Source: Jiella pelagia (lineage in GTDB: Bacteria; Pseudomonadota; Alphaproteobacteria; Rhizobiales; Rhizobiaceae). From it: DNA of 64,000 nt. Position numbers and translations under genes: made by a program. This document shows positions 26,079 to 37,964 of the stretch, piece after piece. The first letter of the stretch is position 1. Each line of letters begins with the position of its first letter. The DNA lies in contig NZ_CP114029.1 of assembly GCF_026898155.1 (NCBI RefSeq), positions 4,630,001 to 4,694,000 of the forward strand. The letters are read 5' to 3'. The notes under the pieces are model-generated. The model was not told the origin of the DNA, did no database searches, and saw nothing but the letters and a program-made list of their open reading frames with translations.

Positions 26079-27151
26079 CAGCCCTGCCTCCGTGCAAAGG
26101 CGCGGGCGCGCCGCGCCTCGAAGGTCAGGGTGACCGTGGCGCCGGGGGCAAGCGAGCCGCTCTGGCCGGGGTCTGCGACCTCGATCAGCTGGTCGTTCAG
26201 CGCCCGGACGAGGATACGGGAGTTGGCGCCGTTGAAGAGCAGGCTGTCGACCGTGCCGGTCAGGCTCGCCCTGGCCGCTGCCTCGCCGATGCGCATCGCC
26301 TCGGGCCGGACGAACACCTCGACCTCGTCGCCGACGGCGCTCGCATCGGAGCGTCGCGCGGCGATCCTCCCGCCACCCCCATCGAGGTTGACGAGCACTT
26401 CATCACCGCTGATCTCGGCGACCTTGCCGGCAAGGATGTTGGCGTCGCCGACGAAGCCGGCGACGAAGCCCGAGACGGGGTCGTCATAGAGTTCACGCGG
26501 CGTGCCGATCTGCTCGAAGCGGCCGGCATTCATCACCGCCACCCGGTCGGACATCACGAGGGCTTCGGACTGGTCGTGGGTGATGTAGAGGAAGGTGGTC
26601 TCGAACTGGTGCTGCAGCTGCTTCAATTCGATCTTCATGTGCTCGCGCAGCTTCAGGTCGAGGGCGCCGAGTGGCTCGTCGAGGAGGAGGACGTCGGGCT
26701 CCAGCACCATGCAGCGGGCGATGGCGATGCGCTGCTTCTGGCCGCCGGAGAGCTGGCCGATCTGCTTTTCCTCCACGCCCGGCAGGCCGACCCGCTCCAG
26801 GACGCGCCGGACCTTGGCCGGAATGTCCGCCTTCTTCTCGCCGCGGCACTGAAGGCCGTAGGCGATGTTCTCGCCGACATTCATCATCGGGAAGAGGGCG
26901 AGGTGCTGGAACACCATCTTCACGTTGCGCCGGTTCGGCGCAAGCGACAGGACACTCTCGCCCTTGATCCGGATGTCGCCGCCGGACGGCGTCTCAAAGC
27001 CGGCGATCATCCGCATCAAGGTGGTCTTGCCGCAGCCCGACGGGCCGAGGATCGAGAAGAACGAGCCGGAGGGGATGTCGAGGGAGACCTGGTCGACGGC
27101 GACGAACTTGCCGAAGGCTTTTGTCACGCGGTCGCAGCTCAGATCGTACAT
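26078..27151 (-). CDS. Polyamine-type ABC transporter ATP-binding protein (PotA family)
   Basis: 357 aa from the ATG at 27151 (MYDLSCDRVTKAFGKFVAVD); the frame is open further upstream but not conserved. Walker A is GPSGCGKTT, the signature is LSGGQKQRIAIA, and Walker B is VLLLDEPLGALD. A C-terminal TOBE domain (residues ~280-350) is present. It powers the PotB/PotC-type permeases. It lies between the binding-protein gene and the permeases, the usual potFGHI-like order. Confidence 0.9.
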   Translation of the reverse strand: MYDLSCDRVTKAFGKFVAVDQVSLDIPSGSFFSILGPSGCGKTTLMRMIAGFETPSGGDIRIKGESVLSLAPNRRNVKMVFQHLALFPMMNVGENIAYGLQCRGEKKADIPAKVRRVLERVGLPGVEEKQIGQLSGGQKQRIAIARCMVLEPDVLLLDEPLGALDLKLREHMKIELKQLQHQFETTFLYITHDQSEALVMSDRVAVMNAGRFEQIGTPRELYDDPVSGFVAGFVGDANILAGKVAEISGDEVLVNLDGGGGRIAARRSDASAVGDEVEVFVRPEAMRIGEAAARASLTGTVDSLLFNGANSRILVRALNDQLIEVADPGQSGSLAPGATVTLTFEARRARAFARRQG

Positions 27152-27243
27152 TCGCGGGTTCCGATGAAAGATGGGCGCCTCGGCCGGGGCGGGTTCGCCG
27201 CCCCGGCGCGTCTCAGATGCGAAAGGTCTTCGGATGCGGCGTG

Positions 27244-28312
27244 TTACTGGGCCGCCTTGATCCGCTCGAGCGCGATGCCTTCCATGTCCTCGAGGCCCGG
27301 AGGGATGTTCGCAAAGAACTTCAGATTGTCGAGGTCGGCCTCGGTGAACGCCGCCTGCACCGCCTTCTGCTTGTCCTCGGGCAGGAGTTCGATGCCGTTC
27401 GGCACGGCCGCGATGGCGCCGGTCGAGGCCGACATGATCTTCACGTTCTCGGGCTTCAGGACGAAGTTGATCCACTTGTAGGCGGCATCGTCGGCCTCGC
27501 CGCCGCGCGGGATGGTGAAGGTGTCGATCCAGGCGAGCGCGCCGGTCTCAGGCGGCACGAAGACGATGTCGGGGTTCTCGTTGTAGAGCTTGTAGGCGGT
27601 CGAATCCCACGTCTCGGCGACGACGACTTCGCCGGAGAGCATCAGGGCCGACAGGTCGTCACCGCCGGTCCAGTAGGTCTTGATGATCGGCTTGCAGGCG
27701 ATCAGCTTCTCGGTGACCTTGTCGAGCATGTCCTGGTAGGCGGCCTTGTCGGCGTAGAGGCTCGAACGGGTTCATGCCCATCGAGAAGGCTGTGCCAAGC
27801 AGAATCGTGCGACGCAGCCGCATCGAGGTGCGGCCCTTGTATTTCTCGTCGCAGAGATCGCCGAAGCCGGTGACGCCCTCGGTCTCCTTCATGTTGGCCA
27901 TGACGCCGGAAGTGCCCCACTGATGCGGTACGGCGTAGACTTCGCCGTCGATCGTGGCGTTCTCCTTGACGCCCTCCAGAAGGTTCGGCGTCATCGACGC
28001 CGTGTCGATCTTCGACAGGTCGAGCGGCTTGTAGATCCGGTATTCCTTCTGGGCGGCGAAGATCCGGTCGTGGCTGGGCTGGGCGAGATCATATCCGGTG
28101 CCGCCGGTGGCCCGCAGCTTGGCGATCATCTCCTCGTTGTTGGAGAGGGTCACCTCGACGTCGATGTCGGGGTTTTCGGCCTCGAACTTCTGGATCAGCT
28201 CCTCGGGCGCGTAGCCGCCCCAGGTGAGCATCCGGAGCGTTTCCGCCTCGGCGCTGCCGATCGTCGATGCCAGTGCCGAAGCGGCAAGAAGGGCGCGTAG
28301 CGTCAATGCCAT
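27244..28312 (-). CDS. Polyamine-type ABC transporter substrate-binding protein (PotD/PotF family), frameshifted as sequenced
   Basis: The ATG at 28312 is preceded by GGGAGA. The signal peptide LRALLAASALASTIGSAEA is followed by ETLRMLTWGGYAPEELIQKF, the PotD-type N-terminus. The frame breaks at GAGGCTC (27757-27763); removing one base restores NPFELYADKAAYQDMLDKV and the C-terminal half (TGALAWIDTFTIPRGGEA), giving about 355 aa. It binds the ligand in the periplasm for the adjacent transporter. The gene follows the FAD oxidoreductase by a 242-bp gap, which may carry an extra promoter. Confidence 0.85.
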
Positions 28313-28554
28313 GATCAGTCTCCCACGTTGAAATGAAGTTCTTTCCGAAGTCCCTCGTTCTCGGTCTATTCGGCAAGTGAAGCGTCGAAAAGGTCTTACA
28401 CAAAGAGCCATTTTCGCCGTTGTGGCAAGCCAATCCGAGCGCCGTTGCGAGATTGGCAGATTGCCGGGCGATGGCAAATTCTCTGAAGCATGCGCGCGAC
28501 CTTCGGTCGGGCGTTTCGCCGATACTGCCCCGTGCGTGCACCGCGGCCGGGACG

Positions 28555-29826
28555 TCAAAGCCCAAGCCGGTCGAAAAGCCGATATGTCTCGACGGCTGCG
28601 GGCAGGAACCAGGGGCGGCCCCGGTAGAGCGGCCGCGTGGGGAAGTCGGGCCGCGTCAGTGCGGTCTCGCCCTCGGGTTTGCCGAGGATACGAAGCCCCG
28701 CCTTATGGCCGAGATAGGAGGCCATGCCGACGCCCGAGCCGCAATAGCCCATCGCATGATGGACACGGCCCCTCGCCCCGGTATGGGCGAGGGCGCCGAA
28801 GGTGTAGCCGACGAAGCCCATCCAGGAATGGCTGATACGGGCTGTGCCGAGTTCAGGAAACAGCTGGACCATGACGTCCCGCAGCCGCCGCGCGGCGCTC
28901 TGCGGATCAGTCTCGCCGGCGCTCACCCGGCCGCCGAAAATCACTCGCCGGCCGTCGGGCGAGGGGCGGTAGTAGTAGACCACCCGCCGGCTGTCCGAGG
29001 CGATGCGCCCCGTGGGGAAGAGCCGTTTCACCAGCGCCGGGTCGAGCGCCTCGGTGGCGATGATGTAGCTGCCGATCGGCACGATCCGGCTCTGGTGCCA
29101 GGGAGACAGCGACCCGGAGTAGCCGTTGGTGGCGAGCATGACGTCGCGGGCCTCGATCGGGCCGAGGTGCGTCTTCACGGTGACGCCGTCCGGCCGCTCG
29201 TCGATCGCCAGCGCCGGGGTTTGCGGCGCCGGGACGACACCTGCGGCATCAAGTCGTTCGACGAGGCCGGCATGGTAGAAGCCGGGGTCGAGCGAGGCGT
29301 GATCGTGGAAGACGGCGCCGCCGTCATACCAGTCGGTGCCGAGTTCCTCGCGCTGCCGATGGCGCGGAACGAGGGTGATTCGGTCACCGTCTGCCAGCTT
29401 TTCGAGGGCTGCGAAGGCACGGGGGCTGGCGGCGGCGTGAAACCGTCCGCAGGCCCTGAAGTCGCAGGCGATCCCTTCCTGCGTCACGAAGCTCTCGACG
29501 AACGCTCGCGAGGCGACTCCCTCGGCGAGGATCGCCCTGGCGGTGTCGGTACCGTGGCGGCGGGCTAGGGTGTCGAAGCCGGGCTTGATGGAATGGCTGA
29601 CCTGGCCGCCATTGCGGGTGGAGCAGCCTTCGCCGATGCGGCCCTTGTCGAGCACCACGACGCTGCGGCCGGCCCGCGCGAGGACGAGCGCGGCATGGCA
29701 GCCGGTATAGCCGGAGCCGATGACGACGACGTCTACCTTCTTCGGCAGGGCCGACGGGCGCTCCATCGGCGGCGGCGGCGCCGTGTCCCACCAGTAGGGC
29801 GTCGTGCAGAGCGGCGATGTCGGCAT
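28555..29826 (-). CDS. FAD-dependent amine oxidase-like oxidoreductase (DAO family)
   Basis: 423 aa. The dinucleotide-binding motif is VVIGSGYTGCHAALVLARAG, and STRNGGQVSHSIKPG is the DAO-family FAD-contact loop. The C-terminal region has HAMGYCGSGVGMASYLG. The wording fits the gamma-glutamylputrescine-oxidase (PuuB)-like branch, which oxidises an amine to an imine/aldehyde with O2 or a quinone. It begins one base after the aldehyde dehydrogenase stop, so the two should work in sequence: amine to aldehyde to acid. The substrate is probably what the downstream transporter imports. Confidence 0.88.
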   Translation of the reverse strand: MPTSPLCTTPYWWDTAPPPPMERPSALPKKVDVVVIGSGYTGCHAALVLARAGRSVVVLDKGRIGEGCSTRNGGQVSHSIKPGFDTLARRHGTDTARAILAEGVASRAFVESFVTQEGIACDFRACGRFHAAASPRAFAALEKLADGDRITLVPRHRQREELGTDWYDGGAVFHDHASLDPGFYHAGLVERLDAAGVVPAPQTPALAIDERPDGVTVKTHLGPIEARDVMLATNGYSGSLSPWHQSRIVPIGSYIIATEALDPALVKRLFPTGRIASDSRRVVYYYRPSPDGRRVIFGGRVSAGETDPQSAARRLRDVMVQLFPELGTARISHSWMGFVGYTFGALAHTGARGRVHHAMGYCGSGVGMASYLGHKAGLRILGKPEGETALTRPDFPTRPLYRGRPWFLPAAVETYRLFDRLGL

Positions 29827-31318
29827 CTAGCCGATCCTCGCCGCGACGCTCTTTGTGCGCAGGTAGTTCCGCATGGCCGCAAACCCCTTCTCGCGGCCGA
29901 AGCCGGACAGGCGGTTGCCGCCGAAGGGCACCTCGATCCCGCCGGCGAAATACTCGTTGACGAAGACCTGGCCGGCGTCGATCTCCCGCGCCAGACGGTG
30001 AGCCGTCCCGAAATCCCGCGTGTAGACGCCCGCGACGAGGGCGTAGTCCGTGCCGTTGGCGAGTTCGAGAGCGTGCTCTGCGTCTTCGGCGACCTGCACG
30101 GTCAGCACCGGGCCGAAGATCTCGTCGGTCACCAGCGGGTCGGCGGCGGCGACGTCGTCGAAGATCGTCGCCTCGAAGAACCAGCCTTCGCCGGTCGAGG
30201 GATCGCTCGCGACATTTCCGCCGATCAAGGATGTCAGGCCGCGCGCCTTGGCCGCATCGATCTTCCCGGCAACGCGGCCGAGATGCGCCTCGGAGTTCAG
30301 CGGGCCGAGGGTCGGGCGGGTCAGGCCGTGTCCCATCCTCAGCGCCCGGGCCTTCTCCTCCACCCGGGCGACCAGGCCCTGATGAGCACCGCGCTCGACG
30401 ATCAGCCGCGATCCGGCCGAGCAGATCTGGCCGGCATTCTCGAAGATCGCGCCGATCGCGCCTTCCGCCGCGGCGTCGAGATCGGCATCGGCGAGGACGA
30501 CCAGAGGCGACTTGCCGCCGAGTTCGAGGACGACGGTGGCGACGTTGCGGGCGGCGGCGGTCATCACCGAGATGCCGGTCGGCACCGAGCCGGTGAAGGT
30601 AACGTGGCGAACGCGGCGATCGGCGACGAGGGGCGCGCCGGCGGCGGGGCCCGTGCCGGTCACCGCATTGCAGACGCCGTCCGGCAGGCCGGCCCGCGAC
30701 AGGAGACTCGGCCAGCATCAGCATGGTCAGCGGCGTCGTCTCGGCCGGTTTGGCGACGACGGTGCAGCCTGCCGCCAGCGCCGGCGCGATGCCCCTTGCG
30801 GCCGTCGAAAGTGGATAGTTCCAGGGAATGATGTGGGCGGTGACGCCCACCGGTTCGGGGATCGAATAGCCGAGATAGTCCGGGCCGAGCGGGAAGGTTG
30901 CGCCCTCGATCGCATTGGCGCAGGCGCCGTAATATTCGAAGGCCCTGGCAGCGCCGGACACGTCGCCGATGGCCTCCTGCAGCGGCTTGCCGCTGTCGAG
31001 GCTCTCCACGAAGGCGAAGCGGTCCGCCTCCGCCCTGAGAAGCCGCGCGACTTCGGCAAGAACGGCGCCGCGCGCCGATGGTTTGGTTCGGCCCCAGGCG
31101 CGCTGGGCGGAGCTCGCAGCCGAAACCGCGCGGTCGACGTCTTCTCCAGTACCTGCGGCGAAATCGTGAAACGGCTTTCCTCGCCCGGGATCGAAGCTCT
31201 CCATCCGTGCGCCTGCGGCAGGTGCCGCCCACGCGCCGCCGATGAAATGGTCGGCCGGCAGATCGGGCAACCTGCCGCGTTCCAGATAGTCGGCGATCGT
31301 GGTGTCGAGGCGCATCAT
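29827..31318 (-). CDS. Aldehyde dehydrogenase (NAD-dependent family), frameshifted as sequenced
   Basis: Starts at the ATG at 31318, overlapping the stop of the enolase-superfamily gene (ATGA). The frame breaks at GAGACTC (30703-30709); removing one base restores LMLAELLSRAGLPDGVCNAV and an enzyme of about 496 aa. Active-site residues are the Glu in VLELGGKSP and the Cys in ENAGQICSAGSRL. The cofactor motif IIPWNYPLS and the C-terminal PFGGNRLSGFGREKG are standard. It oxidises an aldehyde, presumably that produced by the adjacent FAD enzyme, to the acid. Confidence 0.88.
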
Positions 31319-32433
31319 GCGTCCACTTCGCTTGATTTGTAGATCGACTTCGCCAGCCATTCGGGCGCGATCTCGACGCCCCAGCCGGGCGCGTCCGTCA
31401 CCGTCGCCATGCCGTCATGGATCCGGTAGGGATCGTTGGCGTAGAGGCCATTCTGCCAGGGGTAGTAGTCGAGGCCCTCGATCGAGAACTCCAGATATTT
31501 GCCGGCGTTGGGAATCGCCCTGAGGAGATGCATGGTGAACAGCGTCACCAGGCCGAGATTGGCGGCATGGGGCGTCACCGGCAGTCCCGCCGCTTCGGCC
31601 ATCCGCGCCACTTCGAGCGTCCGGCCGATGCCGCCGAGGTAGAGGATGTCGGGCTGGGCGATGTCGACGGCGCGCATGTCGATCAGATGCTTCCAGACCG
31701 GCATGAAACAGTCCTGCTCGCCGCCAGTCACGTCGATCGGCAGGTCCGCCAGCGCCTGCGTCACCTCACGGGTCTCATCCAGCTCCCAATAGGGGCAGGG
31801 TTCCTCGTAATGGCTGACGCCATGGTCGGCGAGCATGTGGCCGTAATGGATGGCGGCCTCGGGCGCGTAGCAGGAATTGGCGTCGGCGAGCATGCTGACG
31901 TCCTCGCCTCTGAAAGCGTTTGCGATCGCCGGGATGATCGCCTCGGTGCGGCCTTTCCACTCGTCCTGGCCGCGGCCGCACTCGGCGCCGATGCGATACT
32001 TGAAGGCGGAAAAGCCGTATTCGCCGCGCAGCCGGCGAAACCGCTCGGCCTCGTCTTCCGGGGTGATGTCGCGTTTCATCGACGAGGCGTAGGCGCGCAA
32101 GCGGCCGGGCGTGCCGCCGAGGAGCACCGTCACCGGCACGCCGTCGGCCTTGCCGCGCAGGTCCCACAGCGCCGTCTCGACCCCGCCGACGGCGCGGCAG
32201 AGATAGGAGCCTGGAAACTTGTGCTCGCGCTCGAAGACGCGGGCGAAGCAGTCGTCCTGATCGACGATCTCGAGGCCGAGCACGTGCGGGGCGACCTGCC
32301 GGTGCAGGATCTCTGCCGTGACGTCGGAGTGATAGGTCGAGACCTGGCCCCATCCGGTCTGGCCGGCCTCGTCGGTGACGCGGACGAAACCGACGAATTC
32401 GTTGGCGAAGGTTTCGATCTTCACGAGCCGCAT
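31315..32433 (-). CDS. Mandelate-racemase/enolase superfamily enzyme
   Basis: 372 aa from the ATG at 32433, behind GAAGGGACG. It has the N-terminal capping domain and a barrel with the Lys-x-Arg pair FKYRIG. Metal ligands are in LADANSCY, HYEEPCP and GGEQD, and the catalytic His is in PHAAN. Superfamily members racemise or dehydrate carboxylate substrates (acid sugars, amino-acid betaines, N-acyl amino acids). It is the first gene of the operon with aldehyde dehydrogenase, FAD oxidase and the amine transporter, divergent from a MocR regulator. The substrate is unknown; one fitting class is a chiral amino acid or betaine that must be epimerised before oxidation. Confidence 0.85.
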   Translation of the reverse strand: MRLVKIETFANEFVGFVRVTDEAGQTGWGQVSTYHSDVTAEILHRQVAPHVLGLEIVDQDDCFARVFEREHKFPGSYLCRAVGGVETALWDLRGKADGVPVTVLLGGTPGRLRAYASSMKRDITPEDEAERFRRLRGEYGFSAFKYRIGAECGRGQDEWKGRTEAIIPAIANAFRGEDVSMLADANSCYAPEAAIHYGHMLADHGVSHYEEPCPYWELDETREVTQALADLPIDVTGGEQDCFMPVWKHLIDMRAVDIAQPDILYLGGIGRTLEVARMAEAAGLPVTPHAANLGLVTLFTMHLLRAIPNAGKYLEFSIEGLDYYPWQNGLYANDPYRIHDGMATVTDAPGWGVEIAPEWLAKSIYKSSEVDA

Positions 32434-32532
32434 CGTCGTCCCTTCCTTCGGTCCTTCGAGAAAAGAGTGCTTGCAAACTGGTCGGCCGATAAGGTCCACT
32501 TTGCACAGTTTCTCAGGCCAATCGGAGCGGCA

Positions 32533-34017
32533 ATGTCGAAATATGTCGGCGGGGCGCTGATCCCGACGCTGAAGATCGACCGGGGCGATCGCAGCAATCT
32601 GGCATTTCAGCTGACGGTGGCGCTACGGCAATTGATCCTGTCCGGCGATCTTTCGGCCGGCACGCGGCTGCCGGCGAGCCGCACGCTGGCGCGCGATCAG
32701 GGCGTCTCGCGCACCACTGTCATCAGCGCCTTCGAACAGCTTGCCGCCGAAGGGCTGCTCGACAGCAGGATCGGCGCGGGGACCTATGTCAGCGCCGGCA
32801 TGCGCGTCCCGAAGCCGGCCGCAGCCGCGGCCAGGCCACCGGAAGAGCTGCCGCATCTCGCCCGGCTCGGCGCCAGGATCCGCGAGCCTTACTTTCCCCG
32901 GCTCGGCCATCCGCCGGCACCTCGCGCCTTCGTCACCGGCATGCCGGCCTTCGATGCCTTTCCGGGCGCGCTCTGGTCGCGGATGTCCTCGCAATATTGG
33001 CGCGAGAACCGGGCAGGCATCATGTCCTATCCCGATCCGGCGGGGCTGTTCGAGCTGCGCGAGGCGATCTGCCAGCATTTGCGGGCCAATCGGGGCCTCG
33101 TCTGCCAGCCGGATCACCTCTTCGTCTTTTCCGGCGCGCAGGACGCCTTCACCCAGATCGCCCGCATGCTGGTCAATCCCGGCGACAAGGTCTGGCTTGA
33201 AAACCCAGGCGCGATCGGGGCGCGCAATGCGTTCCTGTCCTGCGGGGCCGAGCCGGTGCCGGTGCCGGTGGACGAGGAGGGGATCGACGTCGAGGCGGGG
33301 CTGAAGCTCTCGCCGGATTTCCGCATCGCCTTCGTCACGCCCGCCTATCAGCATCCGCTCGGCGTCACCATGTCGCTCGCCCGGCGGATGCAGCTTCTGG
33401 ACGCTGCCGAGGGAGCAGGCGCATTCATCGTAGAGGACGACTATGTCGGCGAGTTCCATTACGGGGCGACCACGCTGCCGCCCCTGAAGACGCTCGATGG
33501 CGGCCAGCGGGTAATCTATGTCGGCACATTCTCGAAGACGCTGTTTCCTGCGGTGCGGCTCGGCTTTGCGGTCGTGCCGCCGGCGCTCGCCCCGATGATC
33601 GAGCGGACGCTGGCGGCGATTGCCCACGGCGTCGCCCATTCGGTCCAGGGCATCACCGCCCGCTTCATCGCCGAGGGCCATTTCGCCTCCCATATCCGGC
33701 GGATGCGCGGTATCTATGCCGGGCGCCGGGATGCGCTTCTGGCCGCGGCGGCGCGCGACCTTGGGGGGCGGCTCGAGGTTCGGCCGACGGAGACCGGTTT
33801 CCACACGGTCGGCATCATCCCGGATGGCGCGGACGAGGAGGTCGCGCTTGCGGAGGCTGCCGGCCGCGCCGGTCTCGCGGTGACTCCGCTGTCGCGTTAC
33901 GCACTGGAGCCGATCGCCCAGCGCGGGGTTACTCTCGGCTTCAGCGCGGTTCCGCCGATCGAGATCGAGCGGGGCGTGAGGGTGCTGGCGGAAATCGTGG
34001 ACAGGCCGCCGGCGTGA
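32533..34017 (+). CDS. MocR-type regulator (GntR DNA-binding domain + PLP aminotransferase-like domain)
   Basis: 494 aa from the ATG at 32533; the frame runs on upstream but without conservation. The N-terminal winged helix is QLILSGDLSAGTRLPASRTL, then SRTTVISAFEQLAAEG. The rest is an aminotransferase-fold effector domain, with the PLP lysine in YVGTFSKTLFPAVRLG. MocR proteins sense amines, amino acids or vitamin B6 and control a divergent operon. Here the divergent operon begins 100 bp away with the enolase-superfamily gene, so it is the likely regulator. It is convergent with the GMC oxidoreductase gene. Confidence 0.9.
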   Translation: MSKYVGGALIPTLKIDRGDRSNLAFQLTVALRQLILSGDLSAGTRLPASRTLARDQGVSRTTVISAFEQLAAEGLLDSRIGAGTYVSAGMRVPKPAAAAARPPEELPHLARLGARIREPYFPRLGHPPAPRAFVTGMPAFDAFPGALWSRMSSQYWRENRAGIMSYPDPAGLFELREAICQHLRANRGLVCQPDHLFVFSGAQDAFTQIARMLVNPGDKVWLENPGAIGARNAFLSCGAEPVPVPVDEEGIDVEAGLKLSPDFRIAFVTPAYQHPLGVTMSLARRMQLLDAAEGAGAFIVEDDYVGEFHYGATTLPPLKTLDGGQRVIYVGTFSKTLFPAVRLGFAVVPPALAPMIERTLAAIAHGVAHSVQGITARFIAEGHFASHIRRMRGIYAGRRDALLAAAARDLGGRLEVRPTETGFHTVGIIPDGADEEVALAEAAGRAGLAVTPLSRYALEPIAQRGVTLGFSAVPPIEIERGVRVLAEIVDRPPA

Positions 34018-34036
34018 ACGGGCGCTCCCGGCGCGA

Positions 34037-35695
34037 TTACCGACTGCCCCAACCGACCGGGAGTGCGGCGTCCTCGCGGATCATCTGTGCGGCCTTCTCG
34101 CCAACCATGATCGCGGGGGCGTTGATGTTTCCGGCGGTGATCGACGGGAAGATCGACGCGTCCGCCACCCGAAGCCCGCCGATGCCATGAACCCGCAGCC
34201 GCGCATCGACGACGGCCCCGGCATCCGGGTCTGGGCCCATCCGGCAGGTACCGCAGGGGTGGTAGACCGACGTCGACCGCTGCCTGATGTCCTCGACGAT
34301 CGCCTCGCGTGTCCGGGTCTCGACACCCGGCTGCAATTCCCGATTGATCGCCGCGGCGATCTGCGGCTGGGAGGCGATCTTCCGGATGATCGCGGCGCCC
34401 GAGACCAACTCGTCGAGGTCCTCCGGCGCTGAGAGATAGCGCGGATGGATTTCCGGCGGCGCGGCCGGATCGCTGCTGCGGATATGCAGATGGCCGCGGC
34501 TTTTGGGATGGCAGTTGGAGATGCCGATCATGAAGCCGGGGAAGACGTCCGGGGCGAGCAGCCGCCGCCTGCCGGGCACCGCGCGGGTGTAGGACAGCGG
34601 CGAGAAATACAGCTGGATGTTCGGGCGATCCCGGCCCGGGTCGGACCTCACGAACCCGCCCGCCTGGTTGACGGAAAGGCTCAACGGGCCGTCGCGCGTC
34701 GCCAGATAGCGGAGCCCGGCGCCGATCCGTCCGCGCCAGGGACCGAGGACGGCATTCAGCGTCGGGCGGTTGGCCTCGAAGATGTAGTCGAAGCCGATGT
34801 GGTCTTGGAGATTGGCGCCGACTGCCGGCCGGTCGAGCCGCGTCTCGATCCCCAGAGCCGCGAGCCGCGCGGCGTCGCCGATCCCTGACAGCTGCAGCAG
34901 CTGCGGCGTGTTGACGGCGCCGGCCGAGAGGATCACCTCCCGCCGCGCGCGGATCTCGAAGAGCCGGCCATGCTGGCGATATTCGACGCCGACGCAGCGC
35001 CGGCCCTCGAAGATCAGCCGCGTCGCCAAAGCGCCGGTCTCGATCCGCAGGTTCGGACGGCGGCGCGCGGGATGGAGATAGCCGGTGGCGGCGGAGCAAC
35101 GAAGTCCGCCCCGGGTGGTGATCTGGAAGAAGCCGACGCCTTCCTGATCGGCGCCGTTGTAGTCGGGGTTGAGGTGGTAGCCGGCCGCGCTCGCCGCCGC
35201 GAGGAAGGCATGGCTCAAGGGATGAGCCGCCCCGTCGATGTCGCGCACGCCGATCGGGCCGCCGCGGCCGCGCCATTCGCTCGGCTGGCCGGCATAATCC
35301 TCCATCTTGCGAAAATGCGGCAGGAGGTCGGCGTATGACCAGCCGGGGTTGCCGGCCTCGGCCCACAGGTCGAAGTCGCGCGCCTGGCCGCGCACATAGA
35401 CCATCGCATTGATCGCGCTCGATCCGCCAAGGACCTTGCCGCGTGGCCAATAGGCCTTTCGTCCCAAAAAACCTTCGTCCGGCTCGCTGTAGTAGCGCCA
35501 GTTGAGCCCGGGATGGAAGAATGCCCCGCCATAGCCGATCGGCATGCGCACCCATGGGCTCAAATCGGAGCCGCCGGCCTCGAGCAGCGCGACCTTCGTC
35601 GCGGGATCCTCCGACAGCCGCGCCGCGATCGCGCAGCCGGCCGATCCCGCTCCGACGACGACGTAATCGGCCTCAAACTGAACCGGCTTAACCAT
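34037..35695 (-). CDS. GMC-family oxidoreductase (choline-dehydrogenase-like)
   Basis: 552 aa from the ATG at 35695; upstream in-frame codons are not conserved. The FAD motif is VVVGAGSAGCAIAARL, the GMC signature is GKVLGGSSAINAMVYVRG, and the catalytic His region is STSVYHPCGTCRMG. The C-terminus has AGNINAPAIMVGEKAA. It oxidises an alcohol, possibly choline or another amino-alcohol, to an aldehyde. It stands alone, convergent with the MocR gene. The adjacent amine-oxidase operon suggests, but does not prove, a shared substrate class. Confidence 0.88.
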   Translation of the reverse strand: MVKPVQFEADYVVVGAGSAGCAIAARLSEDPATKVALLEAGGSDLSPWVRMPIGYGGAFFHPGLNWRYYSEPDEGFLGRKAYWPRGKVLGGSSAINAMVYVRGQARDFDLWAEAGNPGWSYADLLPHFRKMEDYAGQPSEWRGRGGPIGVRDIDGAAHPLSHAFLAAASAAGYHLNPDYNGADQEGVGFFQITTRGGLRCSAATGYLHPARRRPNLRIETGALATRLIFEGRRCVGVEYRQHGRLFEIRARREVILSAGAVNTPQLLQLSGIGDAARLAALGIETRLDRPAVGANLQDHIGFDYIFEANRPTLNAVLGPWRGRIGAGLRYLATRDGPLSLSVNQAGGFVRSDPGRDRPNIQLYFSPLSYTRAVPGRRRLLAPDVFPGFMIGISNCHPKSRGHLHIRSSDPAAPPEIHPRYLSAPEDLDELVSGAAIIRKIASQPQIAAAINRELQPGVETRTREAIVEDIRQRSTSVYHPCGTCRMGPDPDAGAVVDARLRVHGIGGLRVADASIFPSITAGNINAPAIMVGEKAAQMIREDAALPVGWGSR

Positions 35696-36070
35696 GGGGA
35701 CTGCTCGCGCGGACCTTCGATCGTCGGACCGTAGCTGTGGAATTGGTCCGGTGTCCCAGACCATTCCTGACATTCTTCGAGTCCGCCACGGGTGCTTCGC
35801 CATGACAAGCGACGGGCGGAGCACGCGCGCCGAACGCCCTTGTCCGGCCGGACTTCACAGTTCAGAAAGCGAAAGGCGTTTCATTGGCTTGGATACGGTC
35901 AAGGATCTTGGATGATGTGGCAACCTTCGGCGCCGAAGGCGTGCTGCCACCCGCAATGACCTTTTGTCGGACGGCTCCGACGACTGAAGCCCCATCGGGT
36001 GGGCGAGCCACAAGGAGGGGCCGGGCGCCTCCAGCACCCGGCCCCTCCAGGGTTGTCGTTGCAAGCCCGA
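35696..36070. other. Intergenic region between GMC oxidoreductase start and glpV end
   Basis: No gene is seen. The part next to the GMC start is its probable promoter region. The end next to glpV carries the strong hairpin at 36014-36048. Between them 35880-35990 is comparatively AT-rich but shows no clear element. Confidence 0.4.
36014..36048 (-). terminator. Strong hairpin terminating the glp-type operon
   Basis: GGAGGGGCCGGG (36014-36025) pairs perfectly with CCCGGCCCCTCC (36037-36048), leaving an 11-base loop. It lies 22 bp after the GlpV-type stop, at the end of the minus-strand operon. Only a weak T-containing tail (TTGTGG) follows, so it may terminate with help or protect the 3' end of the mRNA. 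Confidence 0.6.
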
Positions 36071-37876
<1,806 letters not shown>

Positions 37877-37920
37877 TGTTTAAAATCCTCCCAGATTCCG
37901 CCGGCCGAAGAAGATGCCGT

Positions 37921-37943
37921 CCGCGCCCGCCGGCAGGGCGCGG
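37921..37943 (-). terminator. Hairpin between glpU and glpV
   Basis: CCGCGCCC (37921-37928) pairs with GGGCGCGG (37936-37943) around a 7-base loop. It lies in the 88-bp gap after glpU and just before glpV, and could set the balance between membrane and binding-protein levels. Confidence 0.45.
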
Positions 37944-37964
37944 AATAGCCCGTCGCGTCCTCCG

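Noticed and set aside
31417..32532. Long N-terminal extension of the MocR frame
   Set aside because: It runs antisense to the enolase-superfamily gene and through its promoter gap; MocR similarity begins only at the ATG at 32533.
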